A stretch of DNA of 6,554 nucleotides from Actinomycetes bacterium (lineage in GTDB: Bacteria; Actinomycetota; Acidimicrobiia; Acidimicrobiales; JAKAOS01): positions 1 to 6,554 of the forward strand of contig JAJYGW010000170.1 in NCBI GenBank assembly GCA_021790615.1. Direction: 5' to 3'. The notes beneath the pieces were generated by a model. The model worked only from the letters and a program-made list of their open reading frames with translations, had not been told where the DNA came from and did not search any database. Every line of letters begins with the position of its first letter. Positions within the stretch are counted from its first letter, which is position 1. This document shows, one piece after another, positions 1 through 5,721 of the stretch. Position numbers and translations under genes: made by a program.

Positions 1-2
1 AC

Positions 3-995
3 GTCTACAAGCTCGCAGCGTCGTTCGGCCTCATCCGCGACGACGTCTACCTCCACCAGGCGCCCATGTTCCACGCGGCGGAGCTCGGGGCCGTGCTCGC
101 GATCCCCGCCGTCGGCGCCGCGACCACCTTCGTACCGGTGTTCGACCCACCTGCCGTGCTCGAGGCCGTCGAGCGCACGAACGCGACGATGACGCTCATG
201 GTGCCGACGATGATCGCGATGCTCCTCGACCACCCGGAGTTCCGCCCGGAACGCCTCGCCAGCCTGACCCGCCTGGTCTACGGCGCCTCCCCCATGCCGG
301 CCTCGCTCGTCGAGCGGCTCATGGCCACCCTCCCCCACGTTGCCGTCTACCAGGGCTACGGCATGACGGAGTCCTGCGGACTGCTCACGGTCCTCGGCCC
401 GGACGAGCACCGCTCCGGCGGCGAGCGGCTCCGCTCCGCCGGCACGCCGGTCCCGGGCACCGAGGTCCGCGTCGTGGACGCCGCCGGGTCGAGCGTCCCC
501 GCAGGCACCGTCGGCGAGGTCTGGGCGCGAAGCGGCAACCTCCTCGACAGCTACTGGGCGCGCCCCGGCGAGACGGCAGACGCCCTCGCCGGCGGCTGGT
601 ACCACACGGGAGACGCCGGCCATCTGGACCGGGAAGGCTACCTCTACCTGGTCGACCGGGTGAAGGACATGATCGTGACCGGTGGCGAGAACGTCTACCC
701 GGCCGAGGTGGAGAACGTGCTCGCGGGCCATCCCTCCGTTGCACAGGTCGCCGTCATCGGCGTCCCGGACGACCGCTGGGGCGAACGGGTCCACGCGGTG
801 GTGGTGCCCGCCCCGGGCACAGAACCGACGCTCGAGGAGCTGACCGGTTTCGCGCGAGGGCAGCTCGCAGGCTTCAAGCTGCCCCGCTCCCTCGAGCTGC
901 GCGCGGAGCCCCTCCCCCTCTCCGGAGCGATGAAGGTGCTGCGGCGCGAGCTGCGCGCACCGTACTGGGAGGGGCGGGGCCGGGCGATCTCCTGA
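3..995 (+). CDS. Acyl-CoA synthetase / AMP-dependent ligase, C-terminal part (5' truncated by window edge)
   Basis: This is the C-terminal 330 residues of an ANL-superfamily acyl-CoA synthetase, which activates a carboxylic acid with ATP and transfers it to CoA. The frame is open from position 3 and reads LHQAPMFHAAELG just before the first ATG (66). That stretch is internal to the family, so the ATG is not the true start and the gene begins outside the window. Family motifs appear in order: the adenylate-binding YQGYGMTES (about 345-374), YHTGD (about 600-614), the hinge and core motif DRVKDMIVTGGENVYPAEVE (about 654-713), and a C-terminal lysine region, SGAMKVLRRELRAPYW. In that last motif the usual G before the catalytic K is M, but the K is kept. 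Together these support an intact end with TGA at 993-995. Substrate cannot be told; the motif set fits fatty or aromatic acyl-CoA ligases. No partner gene is visible downstream, where 165 bp separate it from the next gene. Confidence 0.93.
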   Translation, partial: VYKLAASFGLIRDDVYLHQAPMFHAAELGAVLAIPAVGAATTFVPVFDPPAVLEAVERTNATMTLMVPTMIAMLLDHPEFRPERLASLTRLVYGASPMPASLVERLMATLPHVAVYQGYGMTESCGLLTVLGPDEHRSGGERLRSAGTPVPGTEVRVVDAAGSSVPAGTVGEVWARSGNLLDSYWARPGETADALAGGWYHTGDAGHLDREGYLYLVDRVKDMIVTGGENVYPAEVENVLAGHPSVAQVAVIGVPDDRWGERVHAVVVPAPGTEPTLEELTGFARGQLAGFKLPRSLELRAEPLPLSGAMKVLRRELRAPYWEGRGRAIS

Positions 996-1160
996 GCCGG
1001 CGCCGGCAGGCACGCGGTCGGGCGGGCGCGGCTGGGCGAGCACGCGGTCTGCGGTCTGCGACCCCTCATTCCTGTGCATCTCCTGTGAATGTGGCCGGAA
1101 CGGGAATACCCGCCATCTACAGGGGTTCTTCGGGCCGTAGACGAAACGACTGGAGGAACC
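996..1160. other. Intergenic region with short direct repeats
   Basis: This is the gap between the acyl-CoA ligase and the zinc-finger gene. It opens with the self-complementary 12-mer GCCGGCGCCGGC (996-1007), too tight to fold as a normal loop. GCACGCGGTC occurs twice (1010-1019 and 1040-1049), and GCGGTCT is repeated in tandem at 1044-1057. Two similar 11-mers lie side by side, TCCTGTGCATC (1070-1080) and TCCTGTGAATG (1081-1091; 9 of 11 identical). They sit just upstream of the proposed -35 element of the next gene. No terminator with a T-run is visible. Confidence 0.5.
1102..1127 (+). promoter_or_regulatory. Possible ECF (SigR/SigH-like) promoter of the zinc-finger gene
   Basis: GGGAAT (1102-1107) is followed after 17 nt by GTT (1125-1127). 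This resembles the actinobacterial SigR/SigH promoter pattern (GGAAT or GGGAAY, then about 16-19 nt, then GTT). Transcription would start near 1134-1137 and give a leader of about 25 nt containing the ribosome binding site at 1152-1156, which is a sensible geometry. The match is short and GTT is weakly specific, so this is an inference. I see no TTGACA/TANNNT pair at proper spacing as an alternative. Confidence 0.35.
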
Positions 1161-1574
1161 ATGCTCGCAACACTCGACAGCGCAGACGTTCTCTCCCCCG
1201 AGCAGCAGGCACGGCTGCAGCACCTGCTCGAGCACGAGCGCACCGAGCTCGTCGGCCAGATCTCCGACCTCGAGTCCGAGCTCGAGTCGCTCGCCCAACA
1301 GGAAGGCCCGATCGAGGTCCAGTTCGACGACGAGTCCGGCGAGGGTGCCGGCGTGAACGTCGACGCCGACCGTGACCGCTCGCTGCTCGCGCAGCTCCGC
1401 TTCCAGGCCGTCGAGGTCGACGAGGCGCTCGCCCGCCTGGAGGCGGGGACCTACGGGTTCTGCGAGGACTGCGGGCAGCCGATCGCACCGGAGCGGCTCG
1501 AGGCCATCCCGACGGCGCGGAGCTGTGTTCGCTGCAAGACCGGGGGTCTCCTCGCTCGCGCCGGGAGGCGGTGA
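1161..1574 (+). CDS. DksA/TraR-family C4 zinc-finger protein
   Basis: This 137-residue protein resembles the small actinobacterial DksA/TraR proteins, which act on RNA polymerase or are of unknown role. ATG 1161 is chosen because GGAGG (1152-1156) lies 4 nt upstream and the protein then begins with the usual helical region; an in-frame upstream start at 1089 has no such site. Residues 10-50 are rich in E, L, Q and R and look like a coiled coil. Residues 50-75 are acidic (IEVQFDDESGEG). A second helix follows at 75-96 (LLAQLRFQAVEVDEALARLEAG), and then the zinc finger, with Cys101, Cys104, Cys122 and Cys125 in a C-X2-C-X17-C-X2-C pattern (CEDC...CVRC). GTYGFCEDCGQPI is the classic family signature. 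The protein ends soon after the finger in a basic tail. Its stop is 7 bp from the stop of the convergent PHP gene. Whether it binds the polymerase secondary channel, as E. coli DksA does, cannot be told from sequence alone. Confidence 0.9.
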   Translation: MLATLDSADVLSPEQQARLQHLLEHERTELVGQISDLESELESLAQQEGPIEVQFDDESGEGAGVNVDADRDRSLLAQLRFQAVEVDEALARLEAGTYGFCEDCGQPIAPERLEAIPTARSCVRCKTGGLLARAGRR

Positions 1575-1581
1575 GCCCGAG

Positions 1582-3033
1582 CTACCTCGTCGGGGCAGGC
1601 TGCGAGCCGGGCTCCGGTGCGGGAGCGGCTTGCCAGACGGGGCTCGCATACGCGAACGTCTCGCCGTAACCGGCCCACTCCCGTGGGGCCCGGGGGTCGG
1701 CGGGTCGGCTCGGGTCGCTGAGGCGTACCACGAGCCACGCCACCTCACCAACCTCGGTCGGGATCGGCACCGTTCTTCGTACGAGCGGGGCGGCGGACAG
1801 TGCAGCGCTCTCCAATGTCCCGGCGTCGCAGCACCACGGGAGCTGCCCGGCCCAATTCGCCGGGGAAGCGGCAACCTTCTCGGCCCGGCCTCCTCGGGAG
1901 TCGCTGGCCTGGCCATCCGAAGAACGGGACTCACCGCCCTCGCGGAAACCGACGAGCAGCTGCAGGCCGAGCACGGGTGGCGCCTCGGGACCGGGCTCGA
2001 GGTCCAGCTCCACCAGGACCTCGTCGTCCATCTGGGCAGTAGAGCCCATCGGCGCCCCGTTGAGCCGCACCGCGAGGCGGACGCCGGGCCGGCGGGTGGC
2101 GAACGTGAGGCGATCGCGGAGCGCGGCGCGCACCCCCTGCCAGGACCACTCCCGCACCCAGATCCCGGTGCGACCCTTGCCCTGGGGCAGCCCCCAGGAC
2201 TCGCCGTGCTCGTCCGTCACCCCGAGCAGGGCCGGTCGCCAGCCCGCAGCCAGGCAGGCGACCAGCGGGGATGGCCGCCCGCGATCCACCCCCTGGAAGA
2301 GGTAGTCGTCGGTCATGTTGAACAGCTCGAGCCCGACGAGCGCCTCCGCAGCCTCCGGGTAGTAGCGGAAGTCCTCGAAACGTCCTGCGCCCCGGCCGCC
2401 GGGGTGGTTGAACGACGCGACACCCGACTCGTCGCCGGGCAGACCGTCCACCGGCGGGTGGCGGTGGCTCATGGGTCCACGGTGGTCGTGGCGCACTCCG
2501 GCCTCGCTCGGGTCGTCCAACCCGGTTGCGAGCCAGCGGAACAGGGAGGTGAGGCGGTCGGGCCCCTCGCGCGCGGGGCGGTGGTAGCGGGAGGTACCCC
2601 ACACGTTGACGTGGCCGAGGTCCGGATCGGACCATTCGAAGCCGCGGACGGCGACGAAGGTGCCCTCCTCGTCGGCAGTCTTGGCGAGGGCTCCGAGCTC
2701 ATCCCACGCCTCCTAGCCGATGCGACCGGCGCGCCAGCTCCTCCTCCGCGCTGGCTCCCGGTCGCGTGCCGGAGCGGCCGCCCCGACATGGTCGGTGATC
2801 GCGGCGACGTCGAGCCCGTTGGCCCGCAGGCTCGGGAACGCGCTCGCTGGGTCCCCCCGGCCATCCGAGAGCCGGGTGTGGTTGTGTAGGTCGGCGTGGA
2901 GCAGTGTCCTCGCGGGGAGGAGAGGGGAGTCCCGGCGCGTGCCCCATGCATCGCAGCGGCGGCGAGCCGGCGCCTGGCCCGTCGGCACCTCCCGGGCGTC
3001 GCGTGGCAGCCCCCCGGGTGCGACAGGATCCAC
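1582..3033 (-). pseudogene. PHP-domain (CehA/McbA-like) metallohydrolase interrupted by an in-frame amber codon
   Basis: One minus-strand frame carries a full PHP-type metallohydrolase of about 483 codons, broken by TAG at 2713-2715. From GTG 3033 (GGTGGAG just upstream, though only 2 nt away) the motifs are: HADLHNHTRLSDG (residues 46-58, metal ligands), AITDH (78-82), TAG at codon 107, EAWDELGALA directly after it, GFEWSDPDLGHVNVW (about 130-144), FNHPGG (His210) and GVTDEHG (about 272-277). The C-terminal beta region ends with SDPSRP and GYGETFAYASPVW, typical of this family. Every expected metal-binding block is present in the same frame, so a single base change (for example GAG to TAG) would explain the break. 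Alternatively it is a sequencing error, or paired indels exist in the Arg-rich stretch at codons 83-106. The next in-frame start after the stop is GTG 2604, which would lose the first two metal motifs. Start choice is uncertain (GTG 2988 is an option). The family acts as phosphoesterases or related hydrolases; the substrate is unknown. It lies 125 bp downstream of the epimerase gene and is probably co-transcribed with it. Confidence 0.78.
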
Positions 3034-3158
3034 GACTCCACCGTAGGGCGTCGCCGGCCCGTCGGTTCCGGAAGCGCGGAAGTCCGGTTCGGCCCGGCAC
3101 CGCCCGGCTGGCCCAGGATGCGGCCGCCTCGGGCTCGGGCCGCTGCCGGCCGCCTGGC

Positions 3159-4244
3159 TCAGGACGGCTCGGGCTCGGCGGTCGGGAAGCCGGCGGGCTC
3201 GACGCCGAAGCGCAAGCGAGCACCCTCGCCCGGCCGCAGGATCCAGAGATCCTCTCCAGAGTTGAACGCATCCGGCGGGCAGGTCATCGGCTCGATGGCG
3301 ACGGAGCGACGCCGCTTCGGCTCCGGGAGGGTGTCGCCCGTGAAGACCATCCACCAAGCGCAGGCCTCGTCCCCCCAGACCGTGACCGCACGCCCGCTCC
3401 CAGGGTCCCTCAGGACCGCCCGGACCCGGCCGTCGGCGTCCCGTGCGAGCGCGCCGAAGGCCGTGTCCAGCACCCGGTCGCCGAGCGGCGCTCCCGTGGA
3501 GAGATCGAAGGGGGTGCCGGCGACCGCGTGGCGGGCGACGGGGATGCTGCGCTCGTCGGACTCGAGGTAGACCCCGGCGTCGAGTCGCAGCTCGTAGCCG
3601 TCCACGAGTGCTTGTGCCCGCTCCTCGGCGGCGCCGCTGCCAGCCGGGTGGTCGGGTCGCACCTCGGACGCGCCCGGGCCGGTGGCGGCCGGGCGGTCGG
3701 GTTGGGCCTCGGACGCGGCGGAGCTGGCGGGCCGTGCCCCGGTGCCGGCACCGAGTCGCAGGTAGGGATGGGCACCGAGCCCGAACGGCGCGGGGTCCGG
3801 TCCGTGGTTCTCGCCCGAGAGCTCGACCTCCAGGCCGGCGCTACCCAGGCGGTAAGTGGCACCGAGGCGGAGCGAGAAGGGGTAGCCAGGCTGGGGGTGG
3901 AGGTCGAGCCCCAAGGAGACCCGGTCGGGCTCCGCCTCCACCAGCTCCCACCGGTACCAGTTGGCCAGCCCGTGGATGGCGCCGCCCGTGGCCGGCTCGG
4001 TGAGCGCGAGCTGCTGGACAGCTCCTCCCACCACGTACCGCCCGCCGGCGATCCGGTTCGGCCAGGGCGCGAGCACGTGGCCCTGGTAGCGGTGGGATCC
4101 CTCGCTCGGTGCGAAGCCGTCGAGGACGTCGACTCCGCCGACGGTGTAGCTCGCGAGCGCAGCGCCGAGCTCGACGACGACCGCCCGATGGGCGCCGTGC
4201 TCGAGCACGTAGGACTGTCCCGACGGAAACGCAGGTGGCCGCAT
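3159..4244 (-). CDS. Aldose 1-epimerase-like protein (galactose mutarotase fold)
   Basis: This 361-residue cytoplasmic protein belongs to the aldose 1-epimerase (COG2017) family, which interconverts alpha and beta anomers of sugars. Visible family landmarks are APWPNRIAGGRY (residues 59-70, the substrate-binding NR), AIHGLANWYRW (89-99, His91), GLGAHPYLRLG (155-165, the second catalytic-type His159), LDTAFGAL (259-266, Asp260) and VAIEPMTCPPDAFNSG (315-330, with the likely catalytic base Glu318). All key residues are present, so it should be active. An odd Ala/Pro/Ser-rich insertion at about 167-212 carries two tandem 15-residue repeats (178-192 and 193-207) between core strands and makes the protein longer than usual. 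ATG 4244 has no clear ribosome binding site; TAGAAC (4256-4251 on the minus strand) ends 6 nt before it, suggesting a leaderless transcript. The gene is divergent from the dehydrogenase at 4279 and is followed by the PHP hydrolase gene. The true sugar is unknown; some members act on phosphorylated sugars. Confidence 0.9.
   Translation of the reverse strand: MRPPAFPSGQSYVLEHGAHRAVVVELGAALASYTVGGVDVLDGFAPSEGSHRYQGHVLAPWPNRIAGGRYVVGGAVQQLALTEPATGGAIHGLANWYRWELVEAEPDRVSLGLDLHPQPGYPFSLRLGATYRLGSAGLEVELSGENHGPDPAPFGLGAHPYLRLGAGTGARPASSAASEAQPDRPAATGPGASEVRPDHPAGSGAAEERAQALVDGYELRLDAGVYLESDERSIPVARHAVAGTPFDLSTGAPLGDRVLDTAFGALARDADGRVRAVLRDPGSGRAVTVWGDEACAWWMVFTGDTLPEPKRRRSVAIEPMTCPPDAFNSGEDLWILRPGEGARLRFGVEPAGFPTAEPEPS
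3634..3717 (-). repeat. Two-copy 45-nt tandem repeat inside the epimerase gene
   Basis: Two copies of a 39-nt core (3634-3672 and 3679-3717) match at 32 of 39 positions, with 6 nt between them, giving a 45-nt period that keeps the reading frame. On the coding strand they specify the 15-residue units SEAQPDRPAATGPGA and SEVRPDHPAGSGAAE. They lie in a disordered-looking, Pro/Ala-rich insertion of the mutarotase domain. Confidence 0.8.
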
Positions 4245-4278
4245 CGGCCGGTTCTACCACGCCCGTAAGCTCGGAAGC
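4245..4278. promoter_or_regulatory. 34-bp divergent intergenic region with back-to-back leaderless promoters
   Basis: Only 34 bp separate the start codons of the epimerase (minus) and the dehydrogenase (plus). On the plus strand TAAGCT (4266-4271, a TANNNT -10 type) ends 7 nt before ATG 4279. On the minus strand TAGAAC (4256-4251) ends 6 nt before ATG 4244. Neither gene has a well-placed Shine-Dalgarno sequence. This spacing is what leaderless actinobacterial promoters show, with the start codon at the 5' end of the RNA. No convincing -35 hexamers are visible, and each would lie within or beside the other gene. The plus-strand -10 is the better match. Confidence 0.45.
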
Positions 4279-5223
4279 ATGCGTGCCGCCATCCTGCACA
4301 ACTACGGCGGGAACCCGACGCTCGGCGAGTGGGAGGACCCCGCACCCTCGGGAGCCGCTGTCGTGCTCGAGGTCCTCGCCGCTGCGCTCAACCCCGTCGA
4401 CCTCCGCATCGCCTCCGGCCGGTTCTACGGCGGCTCGCCCCGCCTGCCCTACATCGTCGGAGCCGAGGGCGCCGGACGGACCGCCGACGGCAGGGTGGTC
4501 TACTTCGACGGCGCCATCGCCCCCTACGGCGCCTGCGCAGAGCGCACGCTCGTCGGCGAGTCGAACCTCCTCCCGCTCCCGGAGGGGCTGGACCCGGCAG
4601 TCGGGGCCTCCCTCGGGGTCGCCGGGCTCGCCGCCTGGCTCGGGCTCGAGTGGCGCGGTCAGCTCCGGCCGGGCGAGGTCGTGCTCGTCCTCGGTGCGAG
4701 TGGCCCGGTCGGTCAGTTCGCGCTGCAGGCAGCGAAGCTCCTCGGCGCAGGGCGCGTGATCGCAGCGGCGCGAGACCCCGAGCGCCTCGAGGCGACCCGA
4801 GCCCTCGGTGCCGACGCAACCGTCTCCCTCGGGGAGACCGACCACGCTGCGCTGGTCGCGGCGTTCCGCGAGGCCGGCGGTGGCGGGGTGGACCTCGTCA
4901 TCGACCCCTTGTGGGGAGCTCCGGCGGCAGCCGCCCTCGACGCCTGCAACCTCGGGGGCCGCCTCGTCCAGCTGGGCGAGTCCGCCGCGGCGACCGCCTC
5001 GCTCAGCTCCGCAACCGTGCGCGGCCGGCTGCTCTCGATCATCGGGCACACGAACTTCGCCGCCCCCCACGACGTCAAGCGTGCCGCGTTCACCCGCCTC
5101 GCGGAGCACGCAGCGGCCGGCCGCATCCGCGTCGAGCTCGAGCGGATGCCGCTCGACCAGGCGGCCGAGGCCTGGGAGCGCCAGCGGCGCGGGCCCGGGC
5201 ACAAGCTGATCCTCGTCCCCTGA
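4279..5223 (+). CDS. Zinc-independent MDR-family alcohol dehydrogenase / quinone oxidoreductase-like protein
   Basis: This 314-residue member of the medium-chain dehydrogenase/reductase superfamily is likely an NAD(P)H-dependent oxidoreductase in the cytoplasm. The N-terminal GroES-like domain has LNPVDLRIASGRF (residues 37-49) and VGAEGAGR (60-67), as in quinone oxidoreductases. The Rossmann domain has the nucleotide-binding motif LVLGASGPVGQFALQAAKLLGA (136-157; GASGPVG at 139-145) and AAARDPERLEATRALGADA (162-180). The protein ends with the expected GHKLILVP. The catalytic zinc cysteine/histidine set and the four-cysteine structural zinc loop are absent, so a zinc-free QOR-type enzyme is favoured. 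At 314 residues it is at the compact end of the family. ATG 4279 is the natural start, preceded by a leaderless-type -10. It is transcribed away from the epimerase and PHP genes, and a strong GC hairpin follows its stop. The substrate is unknown. Confidence 0.92.
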   Translation: MRAAILHNYGGNPTLGEWEDPAPSGAAVVLEVLAAALNPVDLRIASGRFYGGSPRLPYIVGAEGAGRTADGRVVYFDGAIAPYGACAERTLVGESNLLPLPEGLDPAVGASLGVAGLAAWLGLEWRGQLRPGEVVLVLGASGPVGQFALQAAKLLGAGRVIAAARDPERLEATRALGADATVSLGETDHAALVAAFREAGGGGVDLVIDPLWGAPAAAALDACNLGGRLVQLGESAAATASLSSATVRGRLLSIIGHTNFAAPHDVKRAAFTRLAEHAAAGRIRVELERMPLDQAAEAWERQRRGPGHKLILVP

Positions 5224-5233
5224 GCGCGGGCGA

Positions 5234-5257
5234 GCCGGGCCCGGCTGCGGGCCCGGC
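5234..5257 (+). terminator. Perfect 10-bp GC hairpin after the dehydrogenase gene
   Basis: GCCGGGCCCG (5234-5243) and CGGGCCCGGC (5248-5257) form a perfect 10-bp stem with a GCTG loop, 10 nt after the TGA (5221-5223). No T-run follows, so it is an atypical (I-shaped) actinobacterial terminator or an RNA 3'-end stabiliser. It is well placed to end the dehydrogenase transcript before the next promoter. Confidence 0.6.
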
Positions 5258-5364
5258 CTCCTACCCTGGGCGGCCGGGCGGGCGCAGGTTGGTCCTCGTG
5301 CCCTGAGGAGTGGGGGTCAGGCTCGAGGGGTGCCGGAGCCGTCGCTCGCTGTCGCAACTGCCTC

Positions 5365-5393
5365 TTGACACCCTCGGTGCGTACCGCAACGCT
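5365..5393 (+). promoter_or_regulatory. Housekeeping-type promoter, apparently leaderless, of the barrel-protein/ArsR operon
   Basis: A perfect TTGACA -35 (5365-5370) is followed after 17 nt by AACGCT (5388-5393), which keeps the second A and last T of the TANNNT -10 motif. The hexamer ends 7 nt before ATG 5401, so transcription would start at or next to the A of the start codon. No Shine-Dalgarno sequence precedes this ATG, in agreement with a leaderless mRNA. The last base of the -10 is also the first base of the palindrome at 5393-5408. Confidence 0.6.
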
Positions 5394-5408
5394 TAGCCAC
5401 ATGGCTAA
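5393..5408. promoter_or_regulatory. Perfect palindrome at the operon start, likely ArsR operator
   Basis: TTAGCCACATGGCTAA is a perfect inverted repeat of 7-bp arms (TTAGCCA / TGGCTAA) with a 2-bp spacer. It covers the end of the -10, the predicted transcription start and the first codons (ATG GCT AA). ArsR-family dimers bind such short dyads in the promoters of their own operons, and an ArsR-family gene is the second gene of this operon, so self-repression is the simplest reading. The assignment rests on position and symmetry; I found no second copy in the window. Confidence 0.6.
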
Positions 5409-5721
5409 TGAAACCGTGGTGTGCACCTACCGGGTCAGAGCCGACGCCGAGGAGCGGTTCCGATCGCTGCTCACGGGCCACTGGCGCTCCCTCCACCGCC
5501 TGGGATTCGTCACGGACGACGCCCCGGTCGTCTACCGGAGCGTGGACGAGGCCACGACGACCACCGAGATCTTCACCTGGCAGGACCACGGGTTCGAGCG
5601 GGCGCACGAACACCCCGACGTGCTCATGCTCTGGGAGGCGATGGACCCGCTGCTGGAGGAGCGCAACGGACAGCTGAAGTGGGACTTCCCCCACTACAGC
5701 AAGGTGATGCTCAGCGCGTGA
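5401..5721 (+). CDS. Small dimeric alpha/beta-barrel-like (ABM/EthD-type) protein of unknown function
   Basis: This 106-residue cytoplasmic protein has the size and pattern of a ferredoxin-like dimeric alpha/beta barrel (antibiotic biosynthesis monooxygenase or EthD type). An opening strand, TVVCTYRVRADAEERF (residues 5-20), leads into a helix, RSLLTGHWRSLHRLG (21-35). The strand VVYRSVDEATTTTEIFTW (43-60) follows, then an acidic helix with FERAHEHPDVLMLWEAM (65-81), EERNGQLKWDFPHY (86-99) and a final strand, SKVMLSA. I do not recognise a named homologue; the fold is inferred from strand-helix order and is not proved. ATG 5401 is preferred over an upstream in-frame TTG at 5365, which lies in the -35 element; 5401 has the leaderless promoter and operator directly ahead. 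The stop overlaps the GTG of the ArsR gene (GTGA, 5718-5721), so the two are translationally coupled. His69 and His71 could be ligand- or metal-facing, but no catalytic role can be assigned. Confidence 0.85.
   Translation: MANETVVCTYRVRADAEERFRSLLTGHWRSLHRLGFVTDDAPVVYRSVDEATTTTEIFTWQDHGFERAHEHPDVLMLWEAMDPLLEERNGQLKWDFPHYSKVMLSA

Noticed and set aside
996..1007. GCCGGCGCCGGC as a terminator for the acyl-CoA ligase
   Set aside because: The 12-mer is a palindrome without loop bases and has no T-run, so a stable hairpin is unlikely.
2713..2715. TAG as a pyrrolysine or programmed read-through codon
   Set aside because: Pyrrolysine is confined to a few lineages with dedicated genes, none of which are seen here, and no read-through signal is visible; mutation or base-call error is simpler.
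1372..2889. A 505-codon plus-strand open frame
   Set aside because: It runs across the zinc-finger gene and antisense to the PHP gene, has no family motif and is composed of Gly/Arg/Ala-rich shadow translation. The minus-strand frame has clear PHP motifs.
2904..4268. A 454-codon plus-strand open frame opposite the epimerase
   Set aside because: It is antisense to a well-supported epimerase with all catalytic motifs; long antisense frames are expected in high-GC DNA.
3841..5202. A 453-codon minus-strand open frame opposite the dehydrogenase
   Set aside because: It overlaps two confident genes and shows no recognisable domain.
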